Assembly (NCBI GenBank): GCA_003153855.1
Contig: PMBM01000062.1
Span: 1,775 to 8,027, forward strand
Length of the DNA: 6,253 nt
Direction: 5' to 3'
From: Propionibacteriaceae bacterium
GTDB taxonomy: Bacteria > Actinomycetota > Actinomycetes > Propionibacteriales > Propionibacteriaceae
Under the pieces are notes generated by a model. It did not search any database. It had not been told where the DNA came from and was given only the letters and a program-made list of their open reading frames with translations. A program made the translations under genes and the position numbers. Each line of letters starts with the position of its first letter. Positions within the stretch are counted from its first letter, which is position 1. Of the stretch, positions 1 to 5,696 are shown one piece after another.

Positions 1-318
1 CACGGTGACGTAGCCCGTGCTGGCGCCGAGAGCACTGAGCTGGGTCGCGCGGACGTCGGCGATGGTGGACCCGGCGCAGGCGCGCAACGTCAGGTTGAGC
101 CCGAGACGGGCGGCGTCGAGTGCCGGGTACGCGTACATGGAGCGGCTGCACGACGTGCCGTCGTTGAGGTACGAGCCTGTGCCGAGGCCGGACGAGTACG
201 AGTCGCCCAGGGCCACGTACGAGGTCGAGGCGGCGGATGCGGTGGCCGCGCCGGTGATGGTGAGTGTGATCGCTGCGGCGACGCCGAGCAGACGAGTGAT
301 GAGGCGGGTGACGGTCAT
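1..318 (-). CDS. Secreted SGNH/GDSL-family hydrolase, N-terminal fragment
   Basis: This is the first 106 codons of a gene that continues past the left edge. Seen: residues 1-29 form a signal peptide, with two Arg near the start, a hydrophobic Leu/Ala/Ile core and an Ala-Ser-Ala cleavage motif at 27-29, so the protein should be exported. The mature part opens with YVALGDSYSSG (34-44), the block I motif of SGNH hydrolases, in which Ser40 is the expected nucleophile. Cys57 and Cys81 could form the disulfide common in secreted actinobacterial members. The family hydrolyses esters of lipids, acylated sugars or similar substrates; the substrate cannot be told here because blocks II-V, with the catalytic Asp/His, lie outside the window. 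The ATG at 318 is well supported by GGAGG at 325-329, six bases upstream. The PAS gene lies 103 bases upstream on the same strand. The leader contains a small inverted repeat, AGGCC-6-GGCCT (349-364), and I see no convincing promoter. Confidence 0.92.
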   Translation of the reverse strand, partial: MTVTRLITRLLGVAAAITLTITGAATASAASTSYVALGDSYSSGLGTGSYLNDGTSCSRSMYAYPALDAARLGLNLTLRACAGSTIADVRATQLSALGASTGYVTV

Positions 319-421
319 GGTGTACCTCCGGAACGAGGGGTGGGTGTGAGGCCATCGTCGGCCTTACCGTCTGGGCGTCACCCTGCCACAGGACGTGCCG
401 CGCGGGAATAGGCCCGGTGGA

Positions 422-1822
422 TCAGCGACCCTCGTCCGCGACCAGCAGGGCCGCCTGTCGACGGATGGCTTCCAGCGCCTTGTCCGCGGCGCTCGTGTCG
501 TACGGGACGGCCAGCCCGGCGCACCGCTCTCCCAGCCCCTCGAGCATGTCGAGGGACTCGCGGGCAGCTCGGATCTGCTCCTCGACCTGCGGGATCAGTG
601 CTGCGATCGCTGCGTCGTCGCGACCGGCGACCTGGTCGCGCCAGTTCTCGATGAGATCCGTGGGCATCGCGATGAGACCGCCGGCGTTGTCGATGAGCTC
701 GACCGTCTGCTGCGCGAGCGCGGCGTTGCGTGTCATCTCGTCGCGGGTGAGCTCGAAGCCCTCGGACATGGCGCGGCAGAGCATGACGATCGAGGACCCG
801 GCCCGTACAGCCAGGGCGGGTTCGAGGCCGCCGTCCGAGATCTCGGCGGCGAACTGTCCCACGGCCTCGTTCTGCAGCTGCGCGAGTGACACCCGGAACC
901 GGGTGCTGCGGCATGAGTTGCGCAGCGTGGACAGGTCCTCCGCGAGGTCGTCCCCGACCTCGACGATGACCCCCATCATCTGCGCCCACAGGTCGATGGT
1001 CATGAGGGCCGGCGAGAACCCTTCCTGCGCGGCCAGGGCGTCCTTGAAGAGGTTGGCCGCGTCGAGGGCCTTGTCCATGCTCGCGTCCAGTGCCGCTTGT
1101 GCGGCGACCAGGTCGTCGGCGACGGACGCCAGCTCCTGCTGCCGCTCCGACCAGCCGTCGAGTGCGTCGGAGAGCTCGGTGGCCGAGCCGAGGATCCTGC
1201 CGACGGGCCCCTCTGCCTCGGGACGCCGCGGGATGCCCACCCCGGCGGCGCGGCGCGCCTCGATCTCGGCCGGAAGGATGAGGTGCATGACGTCGAGGTA
1301 CGTGCCGATGCCGGCGTCGTCGATCTGCGCCGCCAGGTCGGAGAGGCCGAGCACGGCCGCCTGATGGGCCGACGCTCCCCCTTCCCGCGCCTCGTGCTCC
1401 TTGGGCCGAGCCACCCGGTACATCCCGCGCACCGTGTCGAGCAGGTCCGTACAGAGGGGCCGGGTGCGTACAGACAGGTAGCCGCCGTCCTCCGCCAGGG
1501 GGGTCACGGTGGCGAACACGGTGTAGCGGCTGCCGTCGGCGGCGAGGTTGTCCACGTACGCGCAGAACGGGTCCCCGCCTGTCAGCGTCTGCCACATGGC
1601 CTCGAACGCGCCGCCCGGCATGTCCGGGTGACGAATGATGCTGTGCGGCGCGTTGAGCAGGGACCGGAGCGGGTAGCGCGAGAGCTTGACGAAGACGGAG
1701 TTCGCGTCGGTGATCACGCCTCGCTCGTCCGTGGTGGAGAAGAACATCTCCTCGGGTGCGACCTCGTGGCTCGCGCCGGTGGGCTCGGGTCGTACCTCGG
1801 GCGTGCTCGCCTGTTCGCTCAC
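422..1822 (-). CDS. Aer-type PAS sensor with helical C-terminal region
   Basis: A 466-residue cytoplasmic protein (numbered from the GTG at 1822) with no signal peptide or membrane segment. Residues 27-121 are a PAS domain very close to that of the E. coli redox/oxygen sensor Aer. It has FFSTTDERGVITDAN, then IIRHPDMPGGAFEAMW (62-77), a DG turn near 97 and YLSVRTRP at its end. The RHPDMP core (Arg64, His65, Asp67) corresponds to residues that affect FAD binding in Aer, so flavin binding is a reasonable inference. Residues about 127-466 are predicted mostly helical, Ala/Leu/Glu-rich and partly coiled-coil. I see no canonical receptor hairpin tip (E-A-A-R-A-G-E type), HAMP, kinase, GGDEF or HTH motif. 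The segment FRVSLAQLQNEAVGQ (309-323) is a possible diverged remnant of the receptor tip. Role: probably a redox or aerotaxis-type sensor passing its signal through helices; the output partner is unknown. An upstream in-frame GTG at 1891 would add 23 residues but has no good ribosome site. Confidence 0.88.
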   Translation of the reverse strand: MSEQASTPEVRPEPTGASHEVAPEEMFFSTTDERGVITDANSVFVKLSRYPLRSLLNAPHSIIRHPDMPGGAFEAMWQTLTGGDPFCAYVDNLAADGSRYTVFATVTPLAEDGGYLSVRTRPLCTDLLDTVRGMYRVARPKEHEAREGGASAHQAAVLGLSDLAAQIDDAGIGTYLDVMHLILPAEIEARRAAGVGIPRRPEAEGPVGRILGSATELSDALDGWSERQQELASVADDLVAAQAALDASMDKALDAANLFKDALAAQEGFSPALMTIDLWAQMMGVIVEVGDDLAEDLSTLRNSCRSTRFRVSLAQLQNEAVGQFAAEISDGGLEPALAVRAGSSIVMLCRAMSEGFELTRDEMTRNAALAQQTVELIDNAGGLIAMPTDLIENWRDQVAGRDDAAIAALIPQVEEQIRAARESLDMLEGLGERCAGLAVPYDTSAADKALEAIRRQAALLVADEGR

Positions 1823-1831
1823 GTGGACGGT

Positions 1832-1837
1832 CCCTCC
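1832..1837 (-). promoter_or_regulatory. Ribosome binding site deciding the PAS gene start
   Basis: The minus strand reads GGAGGG, nine bases before the GTG at 1822. The longer in-frame GTG at 1891 has only AT-rich, non-purine sequence in the ribosome window, and its nearest AGGAGG (1925-1930) is 33 bases away. The residues gained by the longer form lie before the PAS domain and show no recognisable motif. I therefore place the start at 1822; an alternative or dual start is possible. Confidence 0.55.
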
Positions 1838-1940
1838 TGCACGATCTCGCACCGCAGCGCCTTCGAACGTGCTCGGCTCGTCAGTCGACACCTACACCGT
1901 AATCGAGGTTCAGGTGTGCGTCAGCCTCCTGAGGTGGCCC

Positions 1941-1969
1941 AATCTAGACAAAAACCCCTTGTCAGTGAA
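1941..1969 (-). promoter_or_regulatory. Candidate promoter of the PAS gene with an inverted repeat as spacer
   Basis: On the minus strand TTCACT (1964-1969) and TAGATT (1941-1946) lie 17 bases apart, resembling a housekeeping -35/-10 pair (TTGACA / TANNNT). The 17-base spacer (1947-1963) is itself an inverted repeat, GACAA-7-TTGTC, which could be an operator. Transcription would begin near 1934, giving a leader of about 112 bases to the GTG at 1822. The -35 match is only 4 of 6, so the call is tentative. Confidence 0.35.
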
Positions 1970-2020
1970 CATTTCTGGGGCAGATGTCCGCCCCCTGGTC
2001 ACGGACTCCCTTCCCCCACA

Positions 2021-2052
2021 CGCACACCCCGTCCAGCAACCGCACAACCCGT
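2021..2052. repeat. 12-base direct repeat, 20 bases apart, in the divergent control region
   Basis: CGCACACCCCGT (2021-2032) recurs as CGCACAACCCGT (2041-2052) with one mismatch. Start-to-start spacing is 20 bases, about two helical turns, so both copies would face the same side of the DNA. An inverted 8-base copy of the first half, GGTGTGCG, lies at 1913-1920. The spacing is typical of tandem regulator sites, but the local sequence is C/A-rich and chance is possible. Confidence 0.35.
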
Positions 2053-2101
2053 GTGATCGCAGGGAATCTCCCCGAGGTCGCGGCTGGTTTCGCCGCGTTC
2101 G

Positions 2102-2107
2102 TACTGT
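2102..2107 (+). promoter_or_regulatory. Candidate -10 box for a leaderless transcript
   Basis: TACTGT fits the actinobacterial -10 consensus TANNNT and ends six bases before the ATG at 2114. Transcription would then begin at or next to the start codon. The alternative reading is that GGAGG at 2108-2112 is a Shine-Dalgarno site, but it ends one base from the ATG, too close for normal use. No clear -35 box is visible at 17-19 bases upstream. There is no other ATG, GTG or TTG in frame before the stop at 2054-2056. Confidence 0.4.
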
Positions 2108-2113
2108 GGAGGT

Positions 2114-2752
2114 ATGACCCTCGCTCAGACTGAACGGCTCGCCCTCTGCGACGACGCCTTGGCCGCCGGACCCGACGCACCCACGCTCGACGATGGCTGG
2201 ACGGTCGCCGACCTCATCGCTCACCTGCACGTGCGGGAGAGCGACCCGATCGGGGCGGTGGGCATCGTGGTGCCGCCGCTGGCCGACATGACGAGGCGCC
2301 ACATGGATGCGGCACTGCAGAAGCACGGGTTCGAAGGGCTCGTAGTCCTCGTACGCAACGGCCCTGGTCGCTGGTCGCCCATGAGCATCCCCGGCGTCGA
2401 CGCGAAGGCGAACGGCACGGAGATGTTCATCCACCACGAGGACATCCGCCGTGGCGGCGAGGTGGTGCCCGCTCCGCGCGAGCTCGGACGGTCGGTCGAG
2501 GACGAGCTGTGGGGCTCGGCCGGGATGGCGAAGCTCGTGTTCCGGAGCTCCCCGGTCGGTGTCGTGCTGGAACGCTCCGACGTCCCCGGCGCCGAGATCC
2601 GCGCCAAGGGGGGCAGCAGCACGGTCACCCTCGTCGGCAAACCGAGCGAGCTCACCCTGTACATGTCGGGCCGCCGCGAAGCCGCCGACGTACGCGTGGT
2701 CGGCGAGCCCGACGCCGTGGCGACGTTCGAGTCGGTCCGCGTCGGGATGTAG
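2114..2752 (+). CDS. TIGR03085 family putative metal-binding protein
   Basis: A complete 212-residue protein, normal for the family. Seen: RLALCDDALAAGPDAPTLDDGWTV (8-31), then DLIAHLHVRESDP (33-45), GIVVPPLADMT (50-60), a GPGRWSPMSIPGVD stretch (84-96) and EMFIHHEDIRR (103-113). These match the conserved blocks of the actinobacterial TIGR03085 proteins, which belong to the wider DinB / mycothiol-dependent maleylpyruvate isomerase N-terminal fold. His37 and His107/His108 with Glu109/Asp110 are candidate metal ligands. The C-terminal part (about 140-212) resembles a small sterol-carrier-like domain, which fits the related mycothiol-dependent enzymes. The reaction is unknown; a thiol-dependent or detoxification role is inference from the fold family only. 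The gene stands alone on the plus strand, divergent from the PAS gene and convergent with GH1. Its start is fixed by the conserved N-terminus and by the absence of any other start codon. Confidence 0.9.
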   Translation: MTLAQTERLALCDDALAAGPDAPTLDDGWTVADLIAHLHVRESDPIGAVGIVVPPLADMTRRHMDAALQKHGFEGLVVLVRNGPGRWSPMSIPGVDAKANGTEMFIHHEDIRRGGEVVPAPRELGRSVEDELWGSAGMAKLVFRSSPVGVVLERSDVPGAEIRAKGGSSTVTLVGKPSELTLYMSGRREAADVRVVGEPDAVATFESVRVGM

Positions 2753-2760
2753 CCGCTCTG

Positions 2761-2788
2761 AAGGGTCCGCCCAGGCGCCGGTGCCCTT
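2761..2788 (+). terminator. Weak hairpin, possible terminator of the TIGR03085 gene
   Basis: AAGGG (2761-2765) can pair with CCCTT (2784-2788), extended by one wobble and a short inner CCG/CGG pairing. The hairpin begins eight bases after the stop codon. It lacks a T-rich tail, as is common in high-GC actinobacteria. The same CCCTT could instead pair with the AAGGG inside the palindrome that follows, so the structure is ambiguous. Confidence 0.3.
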
Positions 2789-2789
2789 G

Positions 2790-2893
2790 AGCCTGTCGGT
2801 TTACCAAGGGATGTAGGCAAACCTGCACACCCCACGCCAGATTTGGCACGGGACGTGCAGGTTTGCCTACATCCCTTGAGAAACCGACAAGCC
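2790..2893. repeat. Long imperfect palindrome between convergent genes
   Basis: A single-axis inverted repeat with 50-base arms (2790-2839 and 2844-2893) and a 4-base loop (2840-2843). Perfectly paired blocks are 9 bp (2794-2802 with 2881-2889), 24 bp (2805-2828 with 2855-2878), 3 bp (2831-2833 with 2850-2852) and 4 bp (2836-2839 with 2844-2847), plus 2791-2792 with 2891-2892. Eight pairs are not Watson-Crick. Seven are A opposite C on the plus strand, and one is A opposite G (2803/2880). Read as minus-strand RNA, those seven become G-U wobbles and the stem is almost unbroken. It encodes no protein. It lies in the 3' region of the GH1 transcript and could end it, act as a long RNA hairpin, or be a MITE/REP-like mobile element. 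It is much longer than a standard intrinsic terminator and has no T-run. Confidence 0.93.
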
Positions 2894-2940
2894 GCCCCTG
2901 ACCGACGAGGCGCGCGAACTCTCGGGGCCCGCCGGACGAG

Positions 2941-4179
2941 TCAGCTGTACGAGCGGGCCAGCTCTCCCAGCCGGTACGCGCTCGGCTTGGGGGTCCTCTC
3001 CTGAGTCGCCCTGTCGACCGCCACGAGCCCGAACTTCGGCTCGAACCCGAAGATCCACTCGAAGTTGTCGAGCAACGTCCAGACGATGTAGCCCCGGACG
3101 TCGACACCGTCCGCGATGCAGCCGGCGACGACCTCCACGGAGTCCTCGAGGAACGTCACGCGCTGCGTGTCGTCGGTCGTGGCCAGGCCGTTCTCGGTGA
3201 CGTAGACCGGAACACGCGCCACGCGCGCGGCCTCCCGGATCGTCGATCCCAGCCCCACCGGGTAGATCTCGTCGCCCATCTGGTTGACCGGCACCCCGGG
3301 CGCAGCCTTGACCAGCTGACCTTCGGCGTCGAACACGTGCCGCCCGTACGTCTGGATGCCGACGAAGTCGTCCTCGCGTGACACCTCGAGGAACCGCTCG
3401 TTGACGCTCGCACGCAGGTTCACAGCGAACTCCTCGCCGCCGGGACCACCCTGGATGTCGGAGTTGGCCAACGTCCACCCGACGGCGATCTCGGGACGTA
3501 CGGACGTGATCGCGTCCCGGCCGAGCCTGTGGGCCGCGAGCTTCACGTCGTACCCCTCTTGCGTCCCCGTGAACATGAACGGCGCGACGGTCGCGGCGTC
3601 GACGCCCAGGTCCGCACCGGCATTGACGAACATCGGCATGTGCCGCCGGTCCTCCGCCGTCTGGGCGCCCAGGCCGAGGGCGCCCAGCAGGAACGGCAGG
3701 TTCGGCTCGTTGAGCGTGCACGCCAGGTCGAACAGGTCACCGAGATCCCGGGTGACCCGCTCGCAGTACCTGGCGAACCGGTCGGCCGTTCGCGGGTTGT
3801 CCCAGCCGCCGTCGGCGAGGACCCAGAGCGGCGAGGTGAAGTGGTGGTACGTGACCATCGGGGCGATCCCGTACCGGTGGCAGGTCTCGAGGACGTCCCG
3901 GTAGTGAGCGATCGCCTCCGCGTCGAACCGGCCCTCCTCCGGTTCGATCCGGGCCCACTCCACGGACGTCCGGAAGGTGTTCATCCCGAAGCCCGCGAGC
4001 ATCTCGATGTCGTCCGCGTACCGGTGGTAGTGGTCGCACGCCTCCCCCGACGGCTCGGAGAAGATCGACCCGGCGACGTGCTCGAGCAGCCACAGGTCCG
4101 AGTTCGTGTTGCCGCCCTCGACCTGGTGCCCCGCGGTGGCGGCACCCCAGAGGAAGCCCTTCGGGAACCCGTTGCTCAC
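2941..4179 (-). CDS. Glycoside hydrolase family 1 (beta-glucosidase-like)
   Basis: A complete 412-residue cytoplasmic enzyme without a signal peptide. It is a GH1 (beta/alpha)8 barrel. It begins FPKGFLWGAATAGHQVEGG (5-23, with Gln19 for the -1 subsite). It has YHHFTSPLW (111-119), the acid/base motif TLNEP (Glu158), the nucleophile motif VTENG (Glu329) and a C-terminal DNFEW (371-375) with sugar-contacting Glu374 and Trp375. GH1 enzymes retain configuration and release terminal beta-linked glucose, galactose or related sugars. NFEW, rather than the Ser/Lys/Tyr phosphate-binding set, argues for unphosphorylated substrates. It is shorter than the usual 440-480 residues. MGDEIYP (301-307) has Asp where many beta-glucosidases have Trp, so the substrate should not be assumed. 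The GTG at 4179 is chosen because the GH1 N-terminus starts there. Reading further upstream would overlap gatB out of frame. It follows gatB by 23 bases and is probably cotranscribed with it. Confidence 0.95.
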   Translation of the reverse strand: MSNGFPKGFLWGAATAGHQVEGGNTNSDLWLLEHVAGSIFSEPSGEACDHYHRYADDIEMLAGFGMNTFRTSVEWARIEPEEGRFDAEAIAHYRDVLETCHRYGIAPMVTYHHFTSPLWVLADGGWDNPRTADRFARYCERVTRDLGDLFDLACTLNEPNLPFLLGALGLGAQTAEDRRHMPMFVNAGADLGVDAATVAPFMFTGTQEGYDVKLAAHRLGRDAITSVRPEIAVGWTLANSDIQGGPGGEEFAVNLRASVNERFLEVSREDDFVGIQTYGRHVFDAEGQLVKAAPGVPVNQMGDEIYPVGLGSTIREAARVARVPVYVTENGLATTDDTQRVTFLEDSVEVVAGCIADGVDVRGYIVWTLLDNFEWIFGFEPKFGLVAVDRATQERTPKPSAYRLGELARSYS

Positions 4180-4186
4180 GGCATGA

Positions 4187-4192
4187 CCTTCC
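4187..4192 (-). promoter_or_regulatory. Ribosome binding site of the GH1 gene
   Basis: The minus strand reads GGAAGG seven bases before the GTG at 4179, inside the 23-base gap after gatB. It fixes the GH1 start and shows that the gene has its own translation signal. The ATG inside this gap (4182-4184) is out of frame and reaches a stop after two codons. Confidence 0.7.
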
Positions 4193-4202
4193 GAGTCGAG
4201 CG

Positions 4203-5696
4203 TCAGGAGAGCCGCTCGAGCAGCAACGCTCGTACAGCTGCTGCGTCGGCCTGGCCGCGCATCTCCTTCATGACAGCTCCGATGAGGGCTCCCGCGGCCT
4301 GTACCTTGCCGTCGCGGATCTTCTGCGCGGCGTCCGGGTCGGCGGCGATGGCCCGATCGACGGCGGCCTCGAGGGCCCCCGAGTCGGAGACGACCGCCAA
4401 ACCACGGGAGCGTACGACCTCGTCCGGCTCGCCTTCGCCGGCGAGCACGCCCTCGATGACCTGGCGGGCCAGCTTGTCGTTGATCGTGCCTGCCTCGACG
4501 AGCTTCTGGAGGGCGGCGACCTGCACCGGCGTGATGGCGAGGTCGGTGAGCTCGCGACCGGCCTCGTTGGCACGGCGAGCGAGCTCGGTGAGCCACCACT
4601 TACGGGCAGACGCCGGAGACGCGCCTGCGGCGACCGTGTCCTCGATCACGTCGAGCGCGGAGCCCGCCATGATGTCGCCGAACTCCCGGTCGGTGAAACC
4701 CCAGTCCGCCTGGAGACGCTTCGTCCTCAACGACGGCATCTCCGGCAGGGTCCCGCGCAGCGCCTCGACCCACTCGGGGGACGGGGCGATCGGCACGAGG
4801 TCGGGCTCGGGGAAGTACCGGTAGTCCTCGGCCTGCTCCTTGTTGCGTCCGGGGCTGGTGTAGCCGCCGTCCTCATGCCAGTGGCGCGTCTCCTGGACGA
4901 TGCGTCCACCGGACGACAGCACGGCGGCCTGACGCTGGATCTCGTACCGCAGCGCCTCGGAGATAGATCGCAGCGAGTTGACGTTCTTGGTCTCCGTACG
5001 TGTCCCAAGCTCGGTCTCGCCTCTCGGCATGAGCGACACGTTCGCGTCGCAGCGCAGGGAGCCCTGCTCCATCCGTACGTCGCTGACGCCCAGGGACCGG
5101 AGCATGTCCCGGAGGAAGGACACGTACGCCTTGGCCACCTCCGGCGCCTTCTCGCGGGTGCCGCGGATCGGCTTGGTGACGATCTCGATCAGCGGCACAC
5201 CTGCCCGGTTGTAGTCGATCAGCGAGTACTCCGCGCCCTGGATCCGGCCGGTGGCTCCGCCGACGTGGAGCAGCTTGCCGGCGTCCTCCTCCATGTGGGC
5301 GCGCTCGATGGGGATCACGTACTCCACACCGTCGACCTCGATCGTGACCGAGCCGTCGAACGCGATCGGCTCGTCGTACTGGCTGGTCTGGAAGTCCTTG
5401 GTCATGTCCGGGTAGAAGTAGTTCTTCCGGGCGAACCGGCACCACGGCGCGATCTGGCAGCCGAGCGCGAGCCCGATGCGCATCGCCGACTCCACGGCCT
5501 TGCCATTGACCACCGGGAGAGACCCGGGAAGGCCGAGACACACCGGGCAGGTCTGCGTGTTCGGCTCGGCGCCGAACTCGGTGGAGCAGCCGCAGAACAT
5601 CTTCGAGTTCGTGTTGAGCTCGACATGCACCTCGAGGCCCAGCACCGGGTCGTACTTCGCCAACGCCTCACGAAAGTCCATCAGCTCGTCGGTCAT
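4203..5696 (-). CDS. gatB: Aspartyl/glutamyl-tRNA amidotransferase subunit B
   Basis: A complete 497-residue GatB, normal length. In the GatCAB complex it binds misacylated Glu-tRNA(Gln) or Asp-tRNA(Asn). It activates the side-chain carboxyl with ATP, then uses ammonia channelled from GatA to form Gln- or Asn-tRNA. Seen: [19 protein letters not shown] (19-37), with Cys35, Cys37, Cys50 and Cys53 as the zinc site; [19 protein letters not shown] (90-108); RCDANVS (215-221); [11 protein letters not shown] (231-241); and [10 protein letters not shown] (291-300), all conserved GatB signatures. Residues from about 345 to the end form the helical YqeY-like tail that contacts the tRNA elbow. The ATG at 5694-5696 overlaps the gatA stop as ATGA. 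AAGGAGG at 5704-5710, seven bases upstream, supports the start and translational coupling. No terminator is visible between gatB and the GH1 gene. Confidence 0.99.
   Translation of the reverse strand: MTDELMDFREALAKYDPVLGLEVHVELNTNSKMFCGCSTEFGAEPNTQTCPVCLGLPGSLPVVNGKAVESAMRIGLALGCQIAPWCRFARKNYFYPDMTKDFQTSQYDEPIAFDGSVTIEVDGVEYVIPIERAHMEEDAGKLLHVGGATGRIQGAEYSLIDYNRAGVPLIEIVTKPIRGTREKAPEVAKAYVSFLRDMLRSLGVSDVRMEQGSLRCDANVSLMPRGETELGTRTETKNVNSLRSISEALRYEIQRQAAVLSSGGRIVQETRHWHEDGGYTSPGRNKEQAEDYRYFPEPDLVPIAPSPEWVEALRGTLPEMPSLRTKRLQADWGFTDREFGDIMAGSALDVIEDTVAAGASPASARKWWLTELARRANEAGRELTDLAITPVQVAALQKLVEAGTINDKLARQVIEGVLAGEGEPDEVVRSRGLAVVSDSGALEAAVDRAIAADPDAAQKIRDGKVQAAGALIGAVMKEMRGQADAAAVRALLLERLS

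Noticed and set aside
403..416. CGGG-6-CCCG as a terminator after the PAS gene
   Set aside because: Only four base pairs with a six-base loop and no T-rich tail, which is weak in GC-rich DNA.
378..1595. A 405-codon minus-strand frame overlapping the PAS gene in another phase
   Set aside because: It is dominated by Arg/Gly/Pro, as expected for a shifted frame, whereas the PAS frame shows clear domain homology.
2790..2893. Integron attC site
   Set aside because: The palindrome lacks GTTRRRY/RYYYAAC core sites and the asymmetric extrahelical bases of attC, and no integrase or cassette array is nearby.
2790..2893. Ordinary bidirectional intrinsic terminator
   Set aside because: A stem of about 50 bp is far longer than usual and neither side has a T-run. 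It may still end transcription, but that does not explain its size or its wobble pattern.
2894..2928. GCCCC/GGGGC hairpin just after the GH1 stop
   Set aside because: Only five outer pairs enclose 25 largely unpaired bases. It is a possible terminator, but too weak to list.
4180..4599. N-terminal extension of the GH1 frame into gatB
   Set aside because: The added 140 residues are low-complexity and overlap gatB. The GH1 fold begins just after the GTG at 4179, which has a good ribosome site.
3529..4824. A 431-codon open frame on the plus strand opposite GH1 and gatB
   Set aside because: It is antisense to two well-supported genes, is Arg/Ala/Ser-rich without any known motif, and is typical of the long spurious frames of GC-rich DNA.
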